From: HdN1 sp052035295
GTDB taxonomy: Bacteria; Pseudomonadota; Gammaproteobacteria; Pseudomonadales; Ketobacteraceae
Assembly: GCA_052035295.1 (NCBI GenBank)
Contig: JBPOHS010000231.1
Coordinates: forward strand, 1 to 9,269
DNA: 9,269 bases
Direction: 5' to 3'
The notes under the pieces are model-generated. The model saw nothing but the letters and a program-made list of their open reading frames with translations. It was not told where the DNA came from and made no database searches. Shown here piece after piece: positions 1 through 6,655 of the stretch. The stretch's first letter is position 1. Each line of letters opens with the position of its first letter. A program made the translations under genes and the position numbers.

Positions 1-528
1 CTGGTGTATTCCCCGCTTGGCGAATGTGTGGCGGCTTATGACAAGATCCATTTGTTTGACGTGGACGTGGCAGACGCGCACGGCAGTTACCGTGAATCCG
101 ATGCCATCGAGCCGGGTGACGCCCCTGTCGTGGCAACGTTGCCCTGGGCCAAACTCGGGCTGACCATCTGCTATGACCTGCGGTTTCCCGAGCTGTTTTC
201 GTATCTTGCGCAACACGGGGCAACCTTGATTTCCGTGCCCGCCGCGTTTACCTATGTCACGGGACAAGCGCATTGGCTGCCACTGTTGCGGGCGCGTGCG
301 ATCGAAACGCAGTGCTATATCGTGGCCCCCAATCAGGTCGGGGAAAACCGTTCCAATCGCCGTACCTGGGGACACTCCTGCATTATTTCGCCCTGGGGTG
401 AGATTCTCGCGCTGCAAGAAGAGGGCGAAGGTGTTGTGATGGCGTCTGTCGATTTTTCGGAGGTGGATGCGCTGCGCCAGAAAATGCCTTTGCTCAAGCA
501 CAAACGCTTCGGAATTACTGCGCCATGA
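1..528 (+). CDS. Carbon-nitrogen hydrolase, Nit1/Nit2 type (5' end outside the window)
   Basis: This is the C-terminal part of a nitrilase-superfamily amidase, a cytosolic enzyme that hydrolyses C-N bonds of small amides. The relatives next to tldD resemble Nit1/Nit2 (deaminated glutathione amidase or omega-amidase). The reading frame is open from base 1; the first GTG, at base 4, lies inside the protein and is not a real start. Counting from base 1, the catalytic lysine is K15 in YDKIHLFDVDV and the nucleophile is C57 in LTICYDLRFPE (codon 169-171). The catalytic glutamate should lie in the missing N-terminal part. Only about 175 residues are present of a usual 265-280. The C-terminus, with the conserved WGHS and SPWGE blocks, looks intact. 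tldD follows 61 bases later on the same strand, so co-transcription is likely. Family assignment is firm; the substrate is not. Confidence 0.9.
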   Translation: MVYSPLGECVAAYDKIHLFDVDVADAHGSYRESDAIEPGDAPVVATLPWAKLGLTICYDLRFPELFSYLAQHGATLISVPAAFTYVTGQAHWLPLLRARAIETQCYIVAPNQVGENRSNRRTWGHSCIISPWGEILALQEEGEGVVMASVDFSEVDALRQKMPLLKHKRFGITAP

Positions 529-589
529 TGTGGCATGCGCCTATTTTTCATGGCAATAGAGACTGCATTTACCACCGGAAACCGCGCTG

Positions 590-2053
590 ATGCCGCCTAG
601 TCACACCATCATTACGCCGCTGAACTTCGCTACCCAACGTCTGTTGCAACCGACGGGGTTGGCGGTTGCCGACCTGCAGGCCTTGCTTGAAAAGCCGTTG
701 TCAGTTGGCGCCGACTTCGCGGATATCTACGTGCAATATGCCGAATCCGAAAGCTGGGCGCTGGAAGAGGGTATCGTCAAGGATGGCAGTTTTTCGTCAT
801 CCATGGGGGCCGGCATTCGGGTGAACCAGGGCGATCAAACCGGATTTTCTTTTTGTGATGGTATGGAGCTGCGTTCCCTGCAACAGGCGACCCGTGCGGC
901 TTGCGCCATTCAGGATGCAGGAGGCGGGGCGTTGCCAATGCCGCCGCTCAAGAGTGGCGTTGGGGTTCCGCCGTTGTACCCGATGGATAACCCGCTGGCC
1001 AGCATGACCGTGGAAAACAAGATCCGGCTACTGCAATTGGCCGATCAGGTCGCGCGTTCTGCCGATCCGGCGGTGGTCGAGGTGTCTGTGTCATTGGTGG
1101 GAAGTTGGAGCGTCATGTTGGTGGCGTCGACGGATGGCACCTTGGCCGCCGATGTGCGTCCGCTGGTGCGGTTCAATGTCAGTGTCATCCTCGCCGACGG
1201 CAAACGTCGGGAACGAGGTGCCTGTGGGGCAGGAGCCCGCAAGGACTATGCAGGTTTTTCCGATGACGAGGTGCGCTGGATTGCCTGCGAAGCCGTGCGC
1301 CAGGCGCGCGTCAATCTGACCGCCATGGCATCGCCCGCCGGGGAAATGCCGGTGGTGCTGGGACCGGGGTGGCCCGGCATCCTGTTGCACGAAGCTGTCG
1401 GGCACGGGCTGGAAGGGGATTTCAACCGCAAGGGAACGTCTACTTTTTCTGGCCGGGTAGGGCAGCAGGTGGCTTCAACACTGTGCACCATAGTGGATAA
1501 CGGCACCCTTGCGGGGCTGAGGGGTTCCCTCAATGTCGACGACGAAGGCACTCTCACGCACGAAAACATCCTGATCGAAAATGGCATCCTCAAGGGCTAC
1601 CTGCAGGACAAGCTGAACAGCCGATTGATGGGGGTTCCCGCCACCGGTAATGGCCGGCGCGAAAGTTATGCGCACCTGCCCATGCCACGCATGACCAATA
1701 CCTACATGAAAGCAGGTGATGATATTCCGGAAGATATTATTCGCTCGGTCAAGAAAGGGCTTTATTGCGCCAATTTTGGCGGGGGACAGGTCGACATCAC
1801 CTCGGGCAACTTTGTCTTTTCTGCCAGCGAGGCGTATCTGATCGAGGACGGGAAAATCACGACGGCGGTCAAGGGCGCGACACTCATCGGCAACGGGCCG
1901 GAGGTCATGCAGCGTATCAGCCGGGTGGGCAACGATCTGGCGCTCGATCGTGGGGTGGGAACCTGCGGAAAGGATGGTCAATCGATTCCGGTCGGCGTGG
2001 GCCAGCCGACCGTGAAAATTGATGCCATCACGGTGGGCGGCACCGCCGCCTGA
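590..2053 (+). CDS. tldD: Metalloprotease TldD
   Basis: TldD is the catalytic subunit of the cytosolic TldD/TldE (PmbA) zinc protease, known from E. coli for trimming the microcin B17 precursor and degrading the CcdA antitoxin. It acts on unfolded or modified peptides. The 487-residue product matches the usual length of about 480. The zinc motif HEAVGH is at residues 267-272 (H267, E268, H272). A conserved cysteine near the C-terminus, C459 in GTCGKDGQSIPVG, fits the third zinc ligand. The N-terminal domain (about residues 20-230) carries the DFADIYVQ and E-rich segment typical of TldD. The ATG at 590 gives the expected length, although the ribosome binding site before it is weak (CCGGAAACC). 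Its partner gene pmbA lies 3.2 kb downstream, beyond an intervening three-gene unit. Confidence 0.96.
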   Translation: MPPSHTIITPLNFATQRLLQPTGLAVADLQALLEKPLSVGADFADIYVQYAESESWALEEGIVKDGSFSSSMGAGIRVNQGDQTGFSFCDGMELRSLQQATRAACAIQDAGGGALPMPPLKSGVGVPPLYPMDNPLASMTVENKIRLLQLADQVARSADPAVVEVSVSLVGSWSVMLVASTDGTLAADVRPLVRFNVSVILADGKRRERGACGAGARKDYAGFSDDEVRWIACEAVRQARVNLTAMASPAGEMPVVLGPGWPGILLHEAVGHGLEGDFNRKGTSTFSGRVGQQVASTLCTIVDNGTLAGLRGSLNVDDEGTLTHENILIENGILKGYLQDKLNSRLMGVPATGNGRRESYAHLPMPRMTNTYMKAGDDIPEDIIRSVKKGLYCANFGGGQVDITSGNFVFSASEAYLIEDGKITTAVKGATLIGNGPEVMQRISRVGNDLALDRGVGTCGKDGQSIPVGVGQPTVKIDAITVGGTAA

Positions 2054-2077
2054 GCAATCGCGGGGTAAGGCTCAGGC
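2048..2077. terminator. Hairpin covering both stop codons of tldD and arsR (possible bidirectional terminator)
   Basis: A perfect 8-base inverted repeat, GCCTGAGC at 2048-2055 and GCTCAGGC at 2070-2077, has a 14-base loop. The left arm contains the TGA of tldD and the right arm contains the TGA of the convergent arsR gene. No T-run follows on either strand, so it would be a weak or factor-assisted terminator, or an RNA-stability element. Confidence 0.45.
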
Positions 2078-2404
2078 GTTCAGTTGTTCGAAAAACACCT
2101 TCAACTGTTCCCGCATGTTTTCATTCGGAAAACAGGTCATGTATTTGCCGTTGCGTTCGACCGTTATCAAGCCTGCATTCACCAGTTCCTTGATGTGGTG
2201 TGAAATCGTTGGCGCTCCCACGTTCAGCGAGTGAATAAACTCCGTCAGGTTGCACCCCCCCAGCACGCAATCCTTTTCTCCCGCCTCCACCTGATGGGTG
2301 CGCCGGCTCATGACTTCAAAATAGATTTGCAGGCGGTTGGGGTGTGACAGTGCCTTGAAGGCCTTTGCCAACAACTGGGTGTCAGGCAGTACTGGGGCGG
2401 TCAT
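2072..2404 (-). CDS. ArsR/SmtB-family transcriptional repressor with cysteines near the DNA-binding domain
   Basis: This 110-residue winged-helix protein has the size and layout of the ArsR/SmtB family of dimeric repressors. Residues 11-32 (AKAFKALSHPNRLQIYFEV) form the typical first helices. Residues 53-80 form the helix-turn-helix, with recognition helix GAPTISHHIKELVNAGLI, and 81-92 form the wing (VERNGKYMTC). Cysteines C46 and C51 just before helix 3 sit near the place of the CxC metal site in classic ArsR, and C91 lies in the wing. This suggests a metal, metalloid or thiol-reactive signal but does not prove it. The ATG at 2404 gives the standard length; the ribosome binding site is poor. 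The gene is divergent from the short-chain dehydrogenase gene, and a 13-base motif is shared by both promoter regions. It is therefore the obvious candidate regulator of the divergent operon and of itself. The inducer is unknown. Confidence 0.93.
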   Translation of the reverse strand: MTAPVLPDTQLLAKAFKALSHPNRLQIYFEVMSRRTHQVEAGEKDCVLGGCNLTEFIHSLNVGAPTISHHIKELVNAGLITVERNGKYMTCFPNENMREQLKVFFEQLNA

Positions 2405-2422
2405 AGCGTTGGTCTCGTGAGC

Positions 2423-2443
2423 CTGTTCGATAATTTGATAATT
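2423..2443. promoter_or_regulatory. Candidate ArsR operator at the arsR start region
   Basis: The stretch contains CTGTTCGATAATT (2423-2435), which recurs exactly, inverted, at 2593-2605 in front of the dehydrogenase gene. It also contains GATAATT twice in tandem (2429-2435 and 2437-2443, period 8). It covers the expected transcription start of arsR, just downstream of the candidate -10. Operator function is inferred. Confidence 0.5.
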
Positions 2444-2468
2444 GTAAAAATATCGTAAAAGTCGTCAA
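2441..2468 (-). promoter_or_regulatory. Candidate sigma-70 promoter of arsR
   Basis: On the minus strand TTGACG (2468-2463) and TACAAT (2446-2441) are separated by 16 bases. Each hexamer matches the consensus at 5 of 6 positions. The start of transcription would fall near 2434, inside the putative operator at 2423-2443, about 30 bases before the ATG. Confidence 0.55.
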
Positions 2469-2587
2469 AAGGACAGCCCATCGCCGATGTTCTCAGGAAG
2501 GCGCTGATCATGGTGTTGTCATAATGCCATGAAAAATATCACGTTTTATGTTTTTGGGGGCTGGTTGCCGAAGGTTTCTTTTATAGT

Positions 2588-2616
2588 TTGACAATTATCG
2601 AACAGATTGATAGTTT
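2588..2616 (+). promoter_or_regulatory. Candidate promoter of the dehydrogenase-reductase operon with overlapping operator
   Basis: A perfect -35 hexamer TTGACA lies at 2588-2593. Possible -10 elements are GATAGT at 2609-2614 (15-base spacing, 4 of 6) or TAGTTT at 2611-2616 (17-base spacing, 3 of 6). The motif AATTATCGAACAG (2593-2605) fills the spacer. The imperfect palindrome AATTATC-N9-GATAGTT (2593-2615) covers the same region. Binding of a repressor here would block RNA polymerase. The -10 is weak, so the exact start is uncertain. Confidence 0.5.
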
Positions 2617-2698
2617 TATACCTGTCGAAGTGATGGTGCATTTGCACCCCGGCACGAACATCTGCCAACAGCACGAAGGTTTACAAACAGGAGTATCG

Positions 2699-3484
2699 AT
2701 GATGTCAACGTTTCAAGGTCAAACTGCATTGGTCACTGGCGCCTCCAGTGGTATCGGTGAATCTTTTGCCAGGCAACTGGCAGCGCAGGGTGCCCATCTC
2801 GTCTTGGTCGCCCGCCGTGAAGATCGCCTGCAAACGTTGGCGGCGGAACTCTCGCGAGAGTTCGGGATCGTCACTCACGTGATTGCGCAGGATCTCGGAG
2901 AGCCGGGTGCCGCGCATGCGCTGTATGCCCGCGTACAGGAGCTTGGATTGCACATCGACGTGTTGCTGAATAACGCCGGCCTTGGAAAACACGGTACATT
3001 CACCTCGCTTCCCCTTGAAACCCAGATGTCGATGCTGCGTGTCAACGTCGATGCATTGACCGAGCTGACCTGGTTGTTTGGTCGTGACATGGTCAGTCGC
3101 GGAAAGGGCAGCATATTGTTGGTGTCGTCCATTGCCGGGTTCCTGCCGGTGCCGCAGTTTGCCACCTACGCCGCCTCGAAATCGTACGTGCTCAGCTTCG
3201 GCAAGGCACTGCACGCGGAATGGAAGCCACACAACGTCAACGTTACGGTATTGTGCCCGGGGGGCACGCTCACCGAGTTCATGGATGTGGCCGGCCAGAA
3301 AATCGAAGGCATACGCTCGCTCGCGATGATGAGCAGTGATGTTGTCGCCGGCGCCGGCTTGAGCGCGCTGGCCCGTGGCCGCAGCGTGGTCGTTCCCGGC
3401 GTGTTGTACAAGGTATCCATGGCGATGCTGCGTCTGATCCCGTCGAGGATTCAAGCCACCCTGGGAGAGCTGGCCACGCGTTGA
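2699..3484 (+). CDS. Short-chain dehydrogenase/reductase (SDR), DltE-like
   Basis: This 261-residue classical SDR is a cytosolic NAD(P)-dependent oxidoreductase with a Rossmann fold. Visible motifs are the cofactor loop TGASSGIG (residues 13-20), arginines R39/R40 after the second strand (favouring NADP), NNAG (91-94), catalytic N116, S144 in LVSSIAG, and Y157-x3-K161. The tetrad is complete, so the enzyme should be active. The C-terminal tail, with a hydrophobic LYKVSMAMLRLIP segment, resembles the broadly defined DltE-like group (COG0300). The start was chosen because AGGAG (2689-2693) lies 5 bases before the ATG at 2699 and 8 bases before a second ATG at 2702; either could be used. A longer frame from TTG 2588 is rejected. 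The reductase-like gene follows after 63 bases, suggesting an operon. The substrate cannot be read from the sequence. Confidence 0.92.
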   Translation: MMSTFQGQTALVTGASSGIGESFARQLAAQGAHLVLVARREDRLQTLAAELSREFGIVTHVIAQDLGEPGAAHALYARVQELGLHIDVLLNNAGLGKHGTFTSLPLETQMSMLRVNVDALTELTWLFGRDMVSRGKGSILLVSSIAGFLPVPQFATYAASKSYVLSFGKALHAEWKPHNVNVTVLCPGGTLTEFMDVAGQKIEGIRSLAMMSSDVVAGAGLSALARGRSVVVPGVLYKVSMAMLRLIPSRIQATLGELATR

Positions 3485-3502
3485 GCGCGGCCTTCCGGTA
3501 GT

Positions 3503-3524
3503 GATTGTCGATACGATTGTCGAT
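3503..3524 (+). repeat. 10-base direct repeat between the dehydrogenase and reductase-like genes
   Basis: GATTGTCGAT occurs at 3503-3512 and again at 3515-3524, separated by AC (period 12). It lies upstream of the AAGGAG ribosome binding site (3535-3540) of the next gene. It may be a protein site or an accident of local sequence. Confidence 0.6.
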
Positions 3525-3547
3525 TCATCTGTTGAAGGAGTTTAACA

Positions 3548-4510
3548 ATGACAAAGAAGATTTTGCTGGTAGGCGCGGGAGCGGTGGGTCTGGTGTATGG
3601 GCGCCATCTTGCCGACGCGGGGAACGAGGTCAGCTTCCTGATCAAGGAAAAATACGTCGACGATATGGCGAAGGGTGCAGTGCTTTATCACATCAATCGT
3701 GACAAGCATCGCCAGAAACCCGTGCGTTTTTCCCGGTTTGGAACGCAGACGTCCTGGCAGGCTGCCAGTGAAATTCGCTGGGACATGATCGTCCTGTGCA
3801 TCTCATCTGCGGCGTTGCACGAGGGATTTGATTTTGCCGGGCTGAAATCGGCGATGGGGGATGCGACACTGGTGATGTTGCAACCCGGTCCGGAAGACAT
3901 GGCGCTGGTGCGTCAGCATATCGACACGTCGCGCATTGTGCAGGGCATGATCACACTGATCAGCTACCACACGCCCATGCCGGGCGAGCAAACGTCCGAA
4001 GCCGGCACGGCATACTGGCTACCACCGGTCGTGCCGATGCCATTTGCCGGGCCGGTCGATCGGCGCAGCGCAGTAATACAAGCGTTCGTGAAGGCCGGTA
4101 TTGCAGCAAAGTCGATCAATGACCTGCGTACACAATCCCTGCACTCGACAGCTTTTTTCATGACGTTTTTGACTGCGCTGGAAGCCAGCGGCTGGAAGTT
4201 CAAGCAGCTGCGCGACGATTCCGTCATGATTGCCCTTATGCTGGAGGCGGCCAAGGAGGCCTCGGCAGCGATTGCTGCAAAATACGGGATTGCCGCACCA
4301 TTCTGGTTGGGATGGGTTTCGCCGTGGATGATGAAATCGCTGCTGCGTGTCGCACCGCACGCGTTACCCCTGGATCTGGAGATGTTTTTCCAGGTGCATT
4401 TCACCAAGGTGAAAACGCAAACGAAAATGTTTCTGGGCACGTATTTGCGGGATGCCAAGGCGGCCGGGCTGTCAGCCGGGCAATTGAGTGTTCTGAATAG
4501 CTATACCTGA
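3548..4510 (+). CDS. Ketopantoate-reductase-like (ApbA/PanE family) protein, probably a different activity
   Basis: This 320-residue protein begins with a Rossmann dinucleotide-binding motif, VGAGAVGLVYGRHL (glycines in GAGAVG, residues 9-14), followed by the layout of the 2-dehydropantoate 2-reductase family. QPGPE (112-116) replaces the usual QNG turn. Aligning by eye around FLTALE (residues 207-212), the family's catalytic lysine falls on L198 and its neighbouring asparagine on A202. The C-terminal acidic residue falls on Q291. These changes make a true ketopantoate reductase (pantothenate synthesis) unlikely. It may reduce another substrate or bind nucleotide only. The ATG at 3548 is supported by AAGGAG at 3535-3540, 7 bases upstream. 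It sits 63 bases after the SDR gene on the same strand and is probably co-transcribed under the ArsR-type regulator. The family is secure; the function is unknown. Confidence 0.85.
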   Translation: MTKKILLVGAGAVGLVYGRHLADAGNEVSFLIKEKYVDDMAKGAVLYHINRDKHRQKPVRFSRFGTQTSWQAASEIRWDMIVLCISSAALHEGFDFAGLKSAMGDATLVMLQPGPEDMALVRQHIDTSRIVQGMITLISYHTPMPGEQTSEAGTAYWLPPVVPMPFAGPVDRRSAVIQAFVKAGIAAKSINDLRTQSLHSTAFFMTFLTALEASGWKFKQLRDDSVMIALMLEAAKEASAAIAAKYGIAAPFWLGWVSPWMMKSLLRVAPHALPLDLEMFFQVHFTKVKTQTKMFLGTYLRDAKAAGLSAGQLSVLNSYT

Positions 4511-4546
4511 GCCATTCCTTGGTGATGGTTAACGCTTCTCACCAGC

Positions 4547-4576
4547 GGCGGGCGCAGTGTGCAAACTGTGCCCGCC
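4547..4576. terminator. Strong hairpin between the convergent reductase-like and darP genes
   Basis: GGCGGGC (4547-4553) pairs perfectly with GCCCGCC (4570-4576). The stem extends inward by a G-T pair and CAG/CTG, giving 11 pairs with an 8-base loop. It lies 37 bases after the + strand stop and 17 bases beyond the darP stop. Only TTGT follows on the + strand, so it is a hairpin without a clear T-run, possibly serving both genes. Confidence 0.5.
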
Positions 4577-4592
4577 TTGTGAAATGAACGAC

Positions 4593-5147
4593 TTAGTCCT
4601 CGCTGGCGCCGCCTTCTTCCAGCTCGCGTAAATAGCGGAACAGTTTGCGACCATGTTCCGTGCCATGTTTGTCGTCTGCGGTGTTGTCTGCCCGTTCCTT
4701 TTTCGCGTTCCTGACCAGCTGGCGCAGCTTCTGGCTATCCGCAAGGGGGAACTTGCCCAGCACCTCTCCGATGGCCTCATTACCACCTGCGATCAGTTGT
4801 TCGCGGGCTTGCTCCAGCGCATGAAACGCACGCGTATTCAATTCGCGGTGATCTTCCAGGGTTCTCAGATAGGCATTGATCGCCTCGGCATCCTCATTGC
4901 GCATCAGTTTGCCAATGTATTGCTTGTGGCGGCGCATACCTTCATGGCTGTTGATCCGCAGTGACTCGTTCAGCGCTGCCAGCATGGCATCCGACAGGGG
5001 CAGCTTGCCCCAGTGAAACTCCTTGAGTGCCATCAGCTTTTCCCCCAGATCCTGCATGCGGGCGCTTTCGCGTTTCATCTCGGATTTGCTGGGGCCATCG
5101 TATTCGTTTTCAAAGTCGTCAGGCGTATGCTTCACGGCGCGTCCCAA
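4593..5147 (-). CDS. darP: Ribosome assembly factor DarP (YjgA, DUF615)
   Basis: DarP (YjgA) is a small cytosolic protein that binds late 50S ribosomal precursors and helps large-subunit maturation. The 184-residue product matches the family length of about 180. Family blocks seen are PSKSEMKRE (residues 19-27), GMRRHKQYIGKLMR (70-83) and the C-terminal RQLVRNAKKER...LFRYLREL (141-176). It is helical and highly charged, with no signal peptide. The start is uncertain: the frame from 5147 begins with TTG and has no clear ribosome binding site. A GTG at 5135 (giving a protein four residues shorter) is preceded by GGGA at 6 bases and is equally plausible. The gene is divergent from pmbA, as in many gammaproteobacteria. 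Confidence 0.93.
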   Translation of the reverse strand: MGRAVKHTPDDFENEYDGPSKSEMKRESARMQDLGEKLMALKEFHWGKLPLSDAMLAALNESLRINSHEGMRRHKQYIGKLMRNEDAEAINAYLRTLEDHRELNTRAFHALEQAREQLIAGGNEAIGEVLGKFPLADSQKLRQLVRNAKKERADNTADDKHGTEHGRKLFRYLRELEEGGASED

Positions 5148-5181
5148 AACAGTATTCAGTGGAGCGGGGCAGAGTCATTCA

Positions 5182-5211
5182 TTGCTGGCCCGCAGAATGT
5201 GGTCTTATATT
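5182..5211 (+). promoter_or_regulatory. Candidate pmbA promoter
   Basis: TTGCTG (5182-5187) and TATATT (5206-5211) are separated by 18 bases. The -10 is good (5 of 6) and the -35 weak (3 of 6). Transcription would start near 5218, about 34 bases before the pmbA ATG. Confidence 0.35.
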
Positions 5212-5251
5212 GCACAAGACGATCAGCGTCAAATCGAAAAGAGGTCATGTG

Positions 5252-6580
5252 ATGGATGTAACTTCCGAGACGCAAGGCTTGCAGCAGTGGGTATCGTTGG
5301 CATTATCGCATGCCCGCCAATGTGGTGCATCCCAGGCCGAGGCCAGCGCCTCGACCGACGAAGGGTTGTTGCTCAAGGTGCGCCAGCTCAAAACCGACAA
5401 AGTTGAGTTTACCCGCAGCCAGGGGTTGGGCATCACCCTCTATAACGGTCACGCCAAGGGCACAGCGTCCACAAGTGATCTGTCGGAAGCGTCCATCAAA
5501 CGAACGGTGGAGGCGGCCTGGGCCATTGCCCGGCATACCCAGCCGGATCCGTGTGCCGGGCTGGCTGACTCGCAGCTCATGGCAACGGATATTCCGGATC
5601 TCGATCTTTGCCACCCGTGGGAGGTGTCGGTGGAGCAGGCGCAGCAACTTGCCCTGGCTGGCGCGCTGGCCGCGCAAGCGCATGAGGGCGTCGATAGATG
5701 CGAGGCCTTTTCGGTGGCGACTGCTGTGGCTGCCCGAGTGTATGGCAACAGCCATGGACTGTTGGTGAGTGTGCCTTCTTCCCGTCATTCGCTGGGCTGC
5801 AGTCTGATTGCCCGGCAGGGCGAAGAGCAGCAGCGTGATGGATGGGGTATCAGTGCACGACATGCCCTGGCCTTGCCCCCGGTGGAAACGGTCGCCGCGC
5901 GCGGCGCGCGCAGGGTAACGCGGCGTCTGGGGGCGCGAAAGCTGGGCACCTGCAGCGTACCCGTGTTGTTTGAAGCAGACCTTGCCTCCGGTTTGATCAG
6001 CCATTTTCTTTCGGCGATCTCTGGCGCCAGTTTGTATCGAAACGCCTCGTTTCTGGTCGGCGCCTTGGGAAGAACTGTATTTCCGGCCTTTCTCGACATT
6101 GAGGAACAGCCCCGGTTGATGCGTGGTTATGCGAGCTCGGCCATCGATGGAGATGGCTTGGCGACGAGCCCCAAAGCGTTTGTGCGCGGGGGATGCGTTG
6201 AACACTACGTATTGGGCACTTATTCCGGGCGCAAGCTGGGAATGGCGAGCACGGCCAATGCCGGCGGGGTTCGCAATGTGCGGCTCAAGGGTGGCGTACA
6301 ACCGCTGGCGGATTTGCTGCGTCAGATGCACACGGGGTTGTTGGTGACGGAATTGATGGGGCAGGGGATCAATCTGGTGACGGGAGATTATTCGCGCGGG
6401 GCAGCCGGCTTCTGGGTCGAGAACGGCGTCATCCAGTATCCAGTGCACGAAATCACCGTCGCCGGCAATCTGGGAGACCTGTTTGCCCACATAGTCGCGA
6501 TCGGGGACGATACTGACACGCGAGGCAATATCCATACCGGCTCAATATTAGTGGAGCGCATGACGGTAGCGGGCAAATAG
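5252..6580 (+). CDS. pmbA: Metalloprotease subunit PmbA (TldE)
   Basis: PmbA/TldE is the partner of TldD in the heterodimeric TldD/E protease and is itself non-catalytic. The 442-residue product is close to the usual 445-450. It aligns with the TldD fold but has no HExxxH motif, as expected for this subunit. The diagnostic C-terminal block is present: SRGAAGFWVENGVIQYPVHE, then ITVAGNLGDLF. The ATG at 5252 has AGAGG (5240-5244) 7 bases upstream; a GTG at 5249 is directly before it in frame. The frame remains open back to 5027, but that part overlaps darP and is not coding. It is divergent from darP, with about 104 bases between them. No intrinsic terminator on the + strand is visible after the stop. 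Confidence 0.95.
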   Translation: MDVTSETQGLQQWVSLALSHARQCGASQAEASASTDEGLLLKVRQLKTDKVEFTRSQGLGITLYNGHAKGTASTSDLSEASIKRTVEAAWAIARHTQPDPCAGLADSQLMATDIPDLDLCHPWEVSVEQAQQLALAGALAAQAHEGVDRCEAFSVATAVAARVYGNSHGLLVSVPSSRHSLGCSLIARQGEEQQRDGWGISARHALALPPVETVAARGARRVTRRLGARKLGTCSVPVLFEADLASGLISHFLSAISGASLYRNASFLVGALGRTVFPAFLDIEEQPRLMRGYASSAIDGDGLATSPKAFVRGGCVEHYVLGTYSGRKLGMASTANAGGVRNVRLKGGVQPLADLLRQMHTGLLVTELMGQGINLVTGDYSRGAAGFWVENGVIQYPVHEITVAGNLGDLFAHIVAIGDDTDTRGNIHTGSILVERMTVAGK

Positions 6581-6610
6581 GCGCTGGGCAGCCCGATTTG
6601 GCGAAACACC

Positions 6611-6655
6611 AAAATAAAAAAGGCAGTGAGCGTACTACTGAATCGCCCACCGCCT
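6611..6655 (-). terminator. Intrinsic terminator on the minus strand
   Basis: Read on the minus strand, GGCGGTGGGCG (6654-6644) pairs with CGCTCACTGCC (6632-6622). All 11 positions pair, two of them as G-U wobbles, and an A-T pair extends the stem. The loop is 11 bases. TTTTTTATTTT (6621-6611) follows directly. On the + strand the same stem would have two A-C mismatches and no T-run, so the orientation is clear. It lies about 380 bases beyond the sodB stop, which implies a separate or extended transcript ending here. Confidence 0.85.

Larger units (their letters stand above)
2405..2698. other. AT-rich divergent control region between arsR and the dehydrogenase gene
   Basis: No gene is evident in these 294 bases. 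The two flanks hold the promoter and operator candidates listed separately. The middle (about 2470-2580) contains a second copy of AAAAATATC (2446-2454 and 2532-2540) and no convincing promoter. The open frame that begins at a TTG at 2588 is an upstream extension of the dehydrogenase frame and lacks coding character. Confidence 0.6.

Noticed and set aside
2588..2698. N-terminal extension of the SDR from a TTG at 2588
   Set aside because: The TTG is part of the TTGACA -35 element, the extra 37 residues do not match the family, and AGGAG precedes the ATG at 2699.
2705..3454. 249-codon open frame on the minus strand opposite the SDR gene
   Set aside because: It is antisense to a protein with complete SDR motifs, and its composition is that of a shadow frame.
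4653..4964. 103-codon + strand frame opposite darP with hydrophobic start
   Set aside because: It is antisense to the conserved DarP domain; the hydrophobic stretch arises from complementing charged codons.
5027..5251. N-terminal extension of pmbA to 5027
   Set aside because: It would overlap darP antisense and exceed the family length by 75 residues; AGAGG supports the ATG at 5252.
5303..6535. 410-codon open frame on the minus strand opposite pmbA
   Set aside because: It lies entirely antisense to a well-conserved pmbA, has no recognisable domain and reads as low-complexity basic sequence, as expected of a shadow frame in GC-rich DNA.
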